Source of the DNA: CAXBGS01 sp963975425
Lineage (GTDB): Bacteria; Planctomycetota; Planctomycetia; Pirellulales; Pirellulaceae
Reading direction: 5' to 3'
Assembly (NCBI GenBank): GCA_963975425.1
Contig: CAXBGS010000002.1
Coordinates: 186,001 to 250,000 of the forward strand
DNA: 64,000 nt
Shown here: one piece after another, positions 1 to 7,454 of the stretch
How positions within the stretch are numbered: the stretch's first letter is position 1
Layout: every line of letters begins with the position of its first letter
Program-made: the position numbers and the translations under genes
The notes under the pieces: generated by a model
What the model saw: the letters and a program-made list of their open reading frames with translations, nothing else
Databases searched by the model: none
Told to the model about the DNA's origin: nothing

Positions 1-506
1 GGCAAACGCATTGCGTGACACTTATCGGAGATCGTTTCAGGCGAAAGCTACGCCCAGTCGCGCACTCGGGTGACCTGTATTGATCGCTAAGCTCAATCAA
101 CTGCGTGACAAGTTGGCCGCGACCGCGATTTCCCCCGCTGGCAGACGAGGCGCCAGATTGTGGGAATTCTCGCTGCGGACACCTGCTAAACTAAGTGTCC
201 ACCTCGCATCGTGGTGCGAAAGAGTGGAGTTTTCGCAAAATTGAGATCTTTGGCTGTCATTGGGCGCTTGAAAAGGGACCACCTATGGGTGCTTGTGGTC
301 CATTTTGAATGTGGTGGTTTTGGTTCGCGGCGTTTTTCTCGCTGCTAGGTTTTCTTTTTCGGACGTCGAGCCGGTGGGCGTTTTGGCCCCTTTTGAACTT
401 TTCTCCTTCTTTCCCTGTCAAAGCGAAAGCAGTGCTGACCGACCTCCGAAGCCAACCCAGCAGCGAGATGCAACAATGTCTGCGAAAGGTTGCGGTAGCT
501 AGCAGA
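1..506. other. left flank without a supported gene
   Basis: Open frames here are short, overlap one another on both strands and resemble no family I know. The only structure seen is an inverted repeat with 7-bp arms at 276-282 and 295-301 (GGACCAC / GTGGTCC). Read on the minus strand it is followed by CTTTT, so it could be a weak terminator for the minus-strand gene ending at 507, but it lies about 200 bp past that stop. No tRNA or mobile-element end was seen. Confidence 0.4.
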
Positions 507-1133
507 TCATTCGGATTCCGGGGTTCTGTAGAGATATGCATTGCCTTGCTTCTTGAAAGGCAGTTCTCCTGCTTCACGCATGTGAGCAAGCTCACACGTT
601 GTCAGCTTTAGTCGCTTGCGTACTTCCTCGCTGCGAAGCCAAACTTCATTGGACGCTTCAGTTAGCCGAGGTACGACTTCACTATCCCAATAGCTAGCTC
701 TGCCGATTCGGGACTTGTCTACGTCAGGCAAGGACATCCAAGCTAAGGATCGCTTGCGGCTTTCATCAACGTCAAAACCCTTGTAGTCGTCGGCAACGAA
801 TAGCCACTTGTGATGGTAGATGTACGGATCTTCTGGCGGCTTGCGCATACTCGTTGAACCGTCATCTCGAACTAGTAGCTGCTTGCCAACAATCGGTTCT
901 TCTGCCGTGTCGAAGTCATGTGAATGTGTAAAGGTGACTGCTCGTGTTTTCAGATTGAGCTTCACGACTGTGTATTTGAAATCCGGCGGCAAGTTCTCTT
1001 TTACCTTCTTCAAATCGATGTCTAGCAGCTGTTCATACAGCCGATGGAGATAGACGTTGCCTCCGATTTCCTTGCCTACGCCGAACTTCTTCGATCGCCG
1101 CGGCAGCATTACTCTCGATTCCGTTGGTGACAT
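507..1133 (-). CDS. hypothetical protein accompanying the PT-associated methyltransferase (possible C-terminal HTH)
   Basis: This 208-residue protein has no function I can name. It starts 2 bp after the stop of the putative methyltransferase gene upstream, so the two are almost certainly co-transcribed and probably translationally coupled. The last 40 residues (EEVRKRLKLTTCELAHMREAG and on) resemble a MerR/excisionase-like helix-turn-helix, where helix, turn and second helix precede a short wing. The middle is rich in charged and aromatic residues, and there is no signal peptide or membrane segment, so it should be cytoplasmic. From position it probably acts with the methyltransferase, as a regulator or DNA-recognition partner; that is inference. 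An internal Met at residue 9 could also be the start. Confidence 0.75.
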   Translation of the reverse strand: MSPTESRVMLPRRSKKFGVGKEIGGNVYLHRLYEQLLDIDLKKVKENLPPDFKYTVVKLNLKTRAVTFTHSHDFDTAEEPIVGKQLLVRDDGSTSMRKPPEDPYIYHHKWLFVADDYKGFDVDESRKRSLAWMSLPDVDKSRIGRASYWDSEVVPRLTEASNEVWLRSEEVRKRLKLTTCELAHMREAGELPFKKQGNAYLYRTPESE

Positions 1134-1135
1134 CG

Positions 1136-2587
1136 CTATGCCCTTTTCCTGATCAACCGATGGCCACGATGAGTGAACCCAAGAAACTCAAGCGTTGACT
1201 GCCATTGCTGTCTTGACCGTAGATCCATGTCGCTAGCTAGCACTCCGTGCTTCAATTCTTGCTTGGAGAGACGCTCGAACTTGGGTCGCAACGGGTAATC
1301 GATCGGCACCATAGTGTCCTTGGAATCGAGCAGTAGTGGATTCGGGGAAGCAGCGTATTCATAGTAGTCAAGCCTCAGTGTCCGCAACGCGACCTTGACG
1401 GTTGCTGTTAGTGGCGGATGGGCATCTTCGTCAAACGAGTCGCATGACATGTAAGATAACTTGCCCGAGAATCTATGCAACTTGACAATATTCATGTCAT
1501 CCATTGCCCCAATGTACGCTCGTGCGCAGCCCTCGTAGACGCGAAGGAGCGGCACAAGCATTGGCACCGCCTCTTTGTGCAGCCACAGTGCATTGGATGT
1601 CAATCTGCCAACCTGTGAGTTCAAACAAGCTTCGTTAATCGCGTCGGCGTTTCCGGCTAGGAACAGTAGTGCGTCAGCTTGCTCGCAAGCACGTTTGTAC
1701 GTTCCGAAAAAGGACTTTATATCGCGTTGCATGCGCCTAGACAGCTGCGAGAATTTAGAACGTCTTCCAAAATTTGAAAGTGCGAGGTACACGAGCAGAT
1801 CATCCATTCGTGCGGAGTGGATGCTCTCCCAGTCTTCTTCACCTGTAACCTTCTTGATAAGCGTGAAAGCTCGCTTCAAAGAACCACAGCTTTCCACTAT
1901 CTCGTCCGTCAAGTCAAACTCGTCAGGTTCAGGAAGCCTACCGAGCGCAAGTATGGATTCGATCATCGGCTCCAGAAGATGCTTTGCCTGCTCAAAATGA
2001 ACTTCGGCAACACGCTTGCGGGGAGCTGGAATTGACCGACGAACCCGCTCTGAAAGAAACTGAGACTTGAGCGTTTCGTCACGAAATATGTAGAACACTC
2101 CTGGTGCCGCTGGCAGCGCATCTGCTCCTAGGGTTTCCTGGATGTATTCGCGTAACTCCGTTTGCGTGAAATACTTTTGAAAAGTACCGATCGAAGTTAC
2201 AAGGCCGTCCCCGAATTCAATCTCCCGGCCACTCGATTCTCCCATCACGACGCGCGCGGCAACGCAGAGCACGCGAGACGCAAGATCCCATGCCCTGCGA
2301 AGCGTGTCACGTCGCTCATTCAGGTCCTCAATTACATTTAGGACGTATCCTAGGTTGACAATGTCGGCCGCTTTTGGAGGCGGAAGCGGTCGAAAAACAG
2401 GGTCGAATCCATCGCATTCGATTCCGTCCTCAGCGAGTGCCGCGAGGTCGTCTCCATGGCCGCATCCATAGTCGAAGAAACTACGGTTCACGGCTACTAT
2501 TGAATCACGCCAGAGGCATTTCAATGGTCGCGAATATTCATACCGCCTGATCGCTGCCTTGTGTCGCTTTATCTTGGGAATCGACAT
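1136..2587 (-). CDS. DNA phosphorothioation-associated putative methyltransferase
   Basis: The protein matches what I know of the dnd-associated putative methyltransferase family found beside PT modification genes. The first residues (MSIPKIKRHKAAIRRYEYSR) are the family's usual start, so I place the start at the internal ATG at 2587 and not at the longer frame beginning at 2701. Residues about 40-60 contain FFDYGCGHGDD, a motif I type SAM-binding loop, followed by an acidic residue (CDGFDP) and VVNLGYVLNVIED, typical of Rossmann methyltransferases. The C-terminal two thirds is helical with no motif I recognise. The substrate is unknown; it may act on nucleobases near PT sites or on RNA. It is divergent from sspA, with 145 bp between the starts, and heads a two-gene operon with the gene at 507-1133. 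Confidence 0.82.
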   Translation of the reverse strand: MSIPKIKRHKAAIRRYEYSRPLKCLWRDSIVAVNRSFFDYGCGHGDDLAALAEDGIECDGFDPVFRPLPPPKAADIVNLGYVLNVIEDLNERRDTLRRAWDLASRVLCVAARVVMGESSGREIEFGDGLVTSIGTFQKYFTQTELREYIQETLGADALPAAPGVFYIFRDETLKSQFLSERVRRSIPAPRKRVAEVHFEQAKHLLEPMIESILALGRLPEPDEFDLTDEIVESCGSLKRAFTLIKKVTGEEDWESIHSARMDDLLVYLALSNFGRRSKFSQLSRRMQRDIKSFFGTYKRACEQADALLFLAGNADAINEACLNSQVGRLTSNALWLHKEAVPMLVPLLRVYEGCARAYIGAMDDMNIVKLHRFSGKLSYMSCDSFDEDAHPPLTATVKVALRTLRLDYYEYAASPNPLLLDSKDTMVPIDYPLRPKFERLSKQELKHGVLASDMDLRSRQQWQSTLEFLGFTHRGHRLIRKRA

Positions 2588-2732
2588 TCTGCTCGACTCA
2601 GTCGGGAATACGTAGCTGTTTGGTTGGGGATTCAGGCTGTCTTTGCGTCCGGTCTCGCACACGCATCCTTGATGTCTCGGCGATGATTCGTCATTCTTCA
2701 AATCGCTGCAAAGAAACCGTCAAGGACCCATC
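2588..2732. promoter_or_regulatory. divergent promoter region between methyltransferase and sspA
   Basis: These 145 bp separate the two divergent starts, so promoters for both must lie here or overlap the methyltransferase N-terminus. I could not pick a convincing -35/-10 pair. A ribosome-binding site AAGGA at 2722-2726 sits 6 bp before the GTG start of sspA. Confidence 0.35.
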
Positions 2733-3881
2733 GTGCAACCAATATACCTAGACAACTGTTCCACGACTCGGCTGGACTCAAGCGTGCTTGCAGCCATGCT
2801 TCCCTTTTTCACCGAGAACTTTGGAAATCCAGGGACGCCGCACGAGGCCGTAGGTGGCGTTGTGCAGCGAGCGATAAGGCAAGCCCGTGAAGCAGTTGCC
2901 AATTTGATTAACTGTATTCCCAACGAAATTGTTTGGACCAGCGGGGCAACCGAAGCAAATAATTTGGCGATTCTTGGCTTCGCATCTAAGCAGCCGCCAG
3001 GCAAGCGTCACATCGTTACACAGGCTACCGAGCACTCCGCGGTTCTCGAGCCATGTCGCCATCTTGAAAGAGAAGGATGGCAGGTCACCTATTTGAATGT
3101 CGACGAGTTGGGAAACATTGACCTCGACGAGTTGAAAAATTCGATTCGTAACGATACCGCGCTCGTTTCAATAATGTGGGGCAACAACGAAATCGGCACG
3201 ATACACCCGGTCGCAGAGATTGCATCCATCTGCGGTGAACTAGGCATTCCGGTCCACTGTGATGCAGCTCAGGCGGCAGGGAAAGTGGCTATTGATGTTG
3301 AAGCGGTTCACGTCTCATTGCTGACCCTTTCCGCGCACAAGTTTTATGGCCCCAAGGGAGCGGGCGCGTTGTATATTCGCGACTTGGGAAAGGCGAAATC
3401 AATTGATCCGCGACTGTACGGCGGTGGCCAGGAAAAGGGAATCCGGCCTGGCACGCTGAATGTGCCCTGCATCGTTGGACTTGGTGAGGCATGTCGCTTG
3501 GCGTCACAGAACCATCGAGCGTGGAGTGAGCACATCTCGGGTCTTCGAGATCGATTTGAGGCTATGCTCCTTGAATCATTGAAAGGCGTCGCGGTAAATG
3601 GTAATCGAGAGAGCAGATTGCCACACATCAGCAACATCGCATTTCTTGGTGCCGATGGTGAAGGTCTGCTTACAATGCTACCTGAGATCGTTGCGAGCAC
3701 CGGATCGGCATGTCATGTCGCAGACTTCGCTCCTAGCCACGTGCTTGCAGCATTGCGGAAGTCGCCTGACATTACCGAGTGTTCAATTCGATTCGGTTTC
3801 GGAAAGGACACCAAAGAGAGTGAAGTTGGTGTCGCAGTAGACTTGCTCCGGGAAGCTGTCAAACGTCAGCGAGACTACTGA
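2733..3881 (+). CDS. sspA: cysteine desulfurase SspA/DndA, PT modification
   Basis: A 382-residue PLP enzyme of the IscS/NifS class that takes sulfur from L-cysteine as a persulfide and, in PT systems, supplies it for replacing a non-bridging phosphate oxygen in DNA. Visible marks are the N-terminal YLDNCSTT, the substrate/PLP segment TSGATEANNLAI (69-80), ATEHSAV with the PLP-stacking His (about 101), the Schiff-base lysine K203 in LSAHKFYGPKG, and the catalytic Cys327 in STGSACHVADF. The start is GTG with an AAGGA ribosome-binding site 6 bp upstream. It stands alone on the plus strand, divergent from the methyltransferase and convergent with the HNH gene (27 bp apart), as sspA or dndA often is. 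A housekeeping iscS/nifS is the alternative, but the location argues for the PT role. Confidence 0.9.
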   Translation: MQPIYLDNCSTTRLDSSVLAAMLPFFTENFGNPGTPHEAVGGVVQRAIRQAREAVANLINCIPNEIVWTSGATEANNLAILGFASKQPPGKRHIVTQATEHSAVLEPCRHLEREGWQVTYLNVDELGNIDLDELKNSIRNDTALVSIMWGNNEIGTIHPVAEIASICGELGIPVHCDAAQAAGKVAIDVEAVHVSLLTLSAHKFYGPKGAGALYIRDLGKAKSIDPRLYGGGQEKGIRPGTLNVPCIVGLGEACRLASQNHRAWSEHISGLRDRFEAMLLESLKGVAVNGNRESRLPHISNIAFLGADGEGLLTMLPEIVASTGSACHVADFAPSHVLAALRKSPDITECSIRFGFGKDTKESEVGVAVDLLREAVKRQRDY

Positions 3882-3908
3882 ATTCGGATTTACTTTATAC
3901 TTTCGTCG

Positions 3909-4628
3909 CTACGCACAAGATGCATCCAAGCGTTCACGATGCTCTGTTAGATATCGCTGGGTCTCCTCAGACGGACGGCGGCGCAATTTCATTTTCTTAT
4001 CGATTCCCAGACACTGTCGATCAAATTCAGGGATTTTACTTCCGAAAATGATGTGCCCATTGTTCTCGAACGAGATCAGATGAGAGTCAAACAGAGCGTC
4101 AAGCGTTGCGACCAACGGGAGCCCGTTGTTCGGATCCAGCCGTTCCGAACTATTGGATCGCCGCCATGGTTTGATATGCGATGCACGAATTGCAAGACTC
4201 GCGCCGGTTATTGCGCAGCGATTATTCCAGAGTCCAAGCACGCTGGAGCGAAAAGTCCCTTGGCCGATGCGCGCAAGCAACAAGCGCTCCTGCTCGGTAA
4301 TCGCCGCACCGCGCTGAAGAATCGCGACAACATCCAATTCTACTTCCGACGGGTCGTTCGACAGATTTTCCGTACCGTCACCGATTTCGAGCCATTCGTT
4401 TAGACCGTAGGTCGCTGGAGCCGCGCGATAGAAGACCTTTTCCGGACTTGATTTTCCAATTGCGACATTGCAGGAGCGTCGGCTGAGCTGAATCGCAAGA
4501 GCGTTCTCAGGATCTTTGGCGCCGAAGTCGTAGTAACCCCGGTCTACGATGTATCGACATAACTTGGTAACGTGCGTAGGCGATCCAAGTTCTCCTAGAG
4601 CTCGAGTTGCGGCCTGATGGATGAACAT
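3909..4628 (-). CDS. HARE-HTH + HNH endonuclease in the PT operon
   Basis: 239 residues with two parts. Residues 1-75 read as a HARE-HTH (restriction-associated winged helix): ATRALGELGSPTHVTKLC, then LAIQLSRR and a FYRAAPATYGL wing. Residues about 115-200 are an HNH_2-type nuclease: GTFRSSVLGLW, CAITG (138-142), ASHIKPW (149-155) with the catalytic His151, the NNG pair at 167-169, and DALFDSHLISF with metal-binding acidic residues at about 177 and 181. All key positions are present, so it should be an active metal-dependent DNase. It is the last gene of the sspBC-kinase-receiver-sspD operon, 10 bp after sspD. It may sense modification state or nick DNA during PT synthesis; neither is shown by the sequence. 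Confidence 0.85.
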   Translation of the reverse strand: MFIHQAATRALGELGSPTHVTKLCRYIVDRGYYDFGAKDPENALAIQLSRRSCNVAIGKSSPEKVFYRAAPATYGLNEWLEIGDGTENLSNDPSEVELDVVAILQRGAAITEQERLLLARIGQGTFRSSVLGLWNNRCAITGASLAIRASHIKPWRRSNSSERLDPNNGLPLVATLDALFDSHLISFENNGHIIFGSKIPEFDRQCLGIDKKMKLRRRPSEETQRYLTEHRERLDASCA

Positions 4629-4638
4629 TGTGGCACCC

Positions 4639-5451
4639 CTACAGTTGGCAAATCAAGCATCCGTCTTCCCGGCCGGGATCGTCCTCGAATTCAACGTCCG
4701 TAAGAATTTGAACGAGCTTGGGTGACTTCCGCTTCTTGCTCTTCTTTTCCAGCCATTGTCGTTCGATCTCAGCCATTCGCTCAGGTTTTTCAAGTTCTTC
4801 GAGCGTTTCATCGCCGCACCAGAAGAACGCGTTGCCGTCTTCGTTGTATTTCAATTGATCAAACTCGTAGGCCTTTGCCTGCTCGAAAAGATCGGGATAG
4901 GTTTGCTTCAACCGTACCCATTCAATTTTTTGCTGGTAGAAGCAGAAGAAGCAACCCGAACGCGTTCTCCCCCAGTCCGTGTACTTCGGCAATCCCAAAC
5001 CAGACTCTTCTAGGATGCGCATCACATCCTCGTACACAAGCCCGTCTTCCCGGAACGGATAAACTGTCGTGATGTTTGGTTTCGCGCTGATGTAACCTGT
5101 GCGGCTTTCGTCAGCCCGCAGTCCAATGTAATTCACTACTGGGTCGTCACCGATCCATTTCTCAAACGGTTTCAGCTTAAGGTTTTTAGTACACCATCGC
5201 CGCATGTTCGATGGGATCATCCCTCGATAGACCTTCAACCAATGGTCGAAGCCGCGATCCGGGTTGCTCTTCAATATAGGCTTGCCAAGAATCGCTTCCA
5301 GCCGGTCGAGATACTCGTAGGTTTCATCCAGTTCCTTGAACGTATCGTGGAAGATGTATTCCATCTCTGGCACGCGATCACGCATGTAGATGGCGAGCGC
5401 AGCGCTGTCTTTCCCGCCAGAGAGACTCAGTATGTGTCTTGTATTTTTCAT
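4639..5451 (-). CDS. sspD: PAPS-reductase-like sulfurtransferase SspD/DndC type
   Basis: A 270-residue ATP-pyrophosphatase of the PAPS reductase family. In PT systems this protein adenylates the DNA phosphate and transfers sulfur. The PP-loop SLSGGKDSAALA is at 9-20. Cysteines are at 87 (RRWCTKNLK), 167 and 170 (SGCFFC), 212, 265 and 268 (CLIC); several could ligate the Fe-S cluster known for DndC. The start at 5451 is preferred over 5499 because it begins 2 bp after the receiver gene's TAA and gives the compact MKNTRHILSLSGGKDS beginning. At 270 residues it is much shorter than DndC (about 500) and fits the shorter SspD form. Other PAPS-reductase-like proteins share this fold, but the neighbours settle the assignment. 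Confidence 0.87.
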   Translation of the reverse strand: MKNTRHILSLSGGKDSAALAIYMRDRVPEMEYIFHDTFKELDETYEYLDRLEAILGKPILKSNPDRGFDHWLKVYRGMIPSNMRRWCTKNLKLKPFEKWIGDDPVVNYIGLRADESRTGYISAKPNITTVYPFREDGLVYEDVMRILEESGLGLPKYTDWGRTRSGCFFCFYQQKIEWVRLKQTYPDLFEQAKAYEFDQLKYNEDGNAFFWCGDETLEELEKPERMAEIERQWLEKKSKKRKSPKLVQILTDVEFEDDPGREDGCLICQL

Positions 5452-5453
5452 AG

Positions 5454-7454
5454 TTATGTCAACATAAGAATTGCCACGTAGTCCTCTTTTGCAGTCCATT
5501 GAAATTCCGAGGGATCGAACTCCCTACAGACCAAAACATCTTTCAGTTTAACCTGCTTTTTGTTTTCATTTCTACCGGACCCTCTCCCGCCAGGAAAGTC
5601 TTTTGGATCATCTAGGTCAAATTCCAAACGCCAATCAGAGACTCGCTTCAAAACGCGCGCTAGGTATTTGCGGCGACTGGAAAGTTTCTTATTGGCATCA
5701 TCTGTTCGCTCCATATCATCAAGCATCCCAAGTTCCGACTCTAACCATTTACTGACAGCCTTGACTAAGCCGCGCCTGGCTCCGTCAGTGCAGGAAATAG
5801 TATCGCCCTTCTTTTTCGGGCCAGGTCGATTGTGCATTCCGATGAATCCAGGGATTTCTTCGGGAAGTAAACTTGGCTTGTCGTCAATTCCTTTGCAGTA
5901 GATATTGCAACTATGCCACGAAGCGATTGGCGGAGGAGATTCAGTCGCAACCCTACCTAAATGGGCCAAGAATTGTTGTTGAATGTGTAACGCCTCGTTG
6001 GGACGAATCCTGTGCTTTCGTACATAGTTCTGAGATATGCACTTCTTCCTCACACTATTGTGAGATATCGAGTGGAATTTCCGAAAGTCCCACTCGATTC
6101 TACGTTTCTGATCCGAAATATTCACGAGCCATGTTGTTGCAGAGGGCGCACGTGATCCATTTGTCGGCGCGTGCAATTCCCTGAGTTCTCCCGGGAGCAA
6201 GAGAACAGTATCATCTGCATTTCGATCAGTCCTTTCCGGGCCGAACATCAAGTCGCAGCCGGGACTAAGGACCAGAAAAACGGTTGAGTTCGCGTCCTTT
6301 GTGATAAGGTCGCCGAACCGAAGAAACGGAAGGTCTGCCAACTCGTTTTTTGGCTCTCCTTTCGAGGTTCTGAAAAACGGATGGCACCCCCACCCAAGGT
6401 CCCCATCATCTGGCAAAATCTCGCACACATGCTCTGTGTAAAGTCGAGAGAGTGCTGATGTCGGCTCGCTTAGCAAAGGGAGACCATCTTTTAGTACAGT
6501 CACATCCAATTGATTGGCTGCTGTCAAAATGCTTGGCTGTGCCTGCAGTTGAGCGACAAGATGACTTCCTAGCAGGCGAAGCAAATAGTCTCCCAGTGGG
6601 TGAGACTCAGTCCTAATTAGTTGGTAGCTAAGATATCCATAGTCATCAACGGTTAGATCGCGAATCGTGGAAGCAACCCCGCTGGCAAGCTTCTTGCAGC
6701 AGTCTTCCACCGCGAGAGTAAAGTCAAACACAGATTCACGCAATGATTTATCGAGCGGTAAACGAATAAGGCTTTCCGCTATACATTCAGGATCACAAAG
6801 CGAATCTTTGGGTGCGAACTTAAAAAATCCCTTGAGTAAAAAGTCTGATCGTTTTTGATATGCGTCTTCAAACGACTCTACATCTGGGTAGCTTGACATC
6901 AATATGATGAAGGCTTTCGAATGCTGAAATACTTCAGTTGCGATTTTCCTCGATTCAACAACGGAATTGCGTTCCAGAAATCCAGCATCAATTGACTCCC
7001 CCACATCCGGTTGGTCACTGCTGTTTAAGAAAAAATCAATAAACGCAATGTCGCATCTGTAGTCATGCGGGACATCAAAAACCTCTCCCTTGCTTGCAAC
7101 ATCCAGTCCGCAGGCCACGAGCATCTTCTCGAGGGAGAGTATTGGAAGCAATTTAGTGTCAAAGTCAGCCAATAGTAACGAAACTGCATCAATAGCCTCG
7201 TCAAAAGAACTTCTTCTCTGGCTTAACTCAAGAAGAAATTTTCTAGACTTGTCCTGCAAGCTTAGGCCTGCATTTGTGAATTCTTTACCCACACTCGGGA
7301 ACTGCTTTGCAGCAGAAACGAAGTCACTCCATGTCTCGTCATCGACTAGGTCATCAAATTCAAGTTGAATTGCATCGTCAACAATAAGTGCGTTTTTGAC
7401 ACCGTGCCTCTCGAATACCGCCTTTAGTTTTGCAGTAACTGCATCCATATCCAT
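5454..7454 (-). CDS. receiver-domain protein, partner of the adjacent kinase-like ATPase
   Basis: 666 residues. The N-terminal ~215 look like a divergent response-regulator receiver: acidic pair VDD at 25-27 (ALIVDDAI), probable phosphoacceptor D140 in IAFIDFFL after a ~100-residue insertion, Ser187/188 in ILMSSYPD, and a lysine near 208-212 (LLKGFFKF). This agrees with the atypical 'response receiver domain' family. The remaining ~450 residues have no motif I recognise; a segment LVLSPGCDLMF and a basic C-terminal third stand out. No DNA-binding output domain is obvious. Its ATG overlaps the stop of the kinase-like gene by 1 bp (TAATG), so the two are translationally coupled. It probably receives phosphate or a conformational signal from that protein. 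Its effect on PT modification or restriction is unknown. Confidence 0.72.
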   Translation of the reverse strand: MDMDAVTAKLKAVFERHGVKNALIVDDAIQLEFDDLVDDETWSDFVSAAKQFPSVGKEFTNAGLSLQDKSRKFLLELSQRRSSFDEAIDAVSLLLADFDTKLLPILSLEKMLVACGLDVASKGEVFDVPHDYRCDIAFIDFFLNSSDQPDVGESIDAGFLERNSVVESRKIATEVFQHSKAFIILMSSYPDVESFEDAYQKRSDFLLKGFFKFAPKDSLCDPECIAESLIRLPLDKSLRESVFDFTLAVEDCCKKLASGVASTIRDLTVDDYGYLSYQLIRTESHPLGDYLLRLLGSHLVAQLQAQPSILTAANQLDVTVLKDGLPLLSEPTSALSRLYTEHVCEILPDDGDLGWGCHPFFRTSKGEPKNELADLPFLRFGDLITKDANSTVFLVLSPGCDLMFGPERTDRNADDTVLLLPGELRELHAPTNGSRAPSATTWLVNISDQKRRIEWDFRKFHSISHNSVRKKCISQNYVRKHRIRPNEALHIQQQFLAHLGRVATESPPPIASWHSCNIYCKGIDDKPSLLPEEIPGFIGMHNRPGPKKKGDTISCTDGARRGLVKAVSKWLESELGMLDDMERTDDANKKLSSRRKYLARVLKRVSDWRLEFDLDDPKDFPGGRGSGRNENKKQVKLKDVLVCREFDPSEFQWTAKEDYVAILMLT

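Noticed and set aside
1..506. tRNA or att site at the left edge of the island
   Set aside because: No cloverleaf pattern or repeat shared with the 28.4 kb edge could be found by eye.
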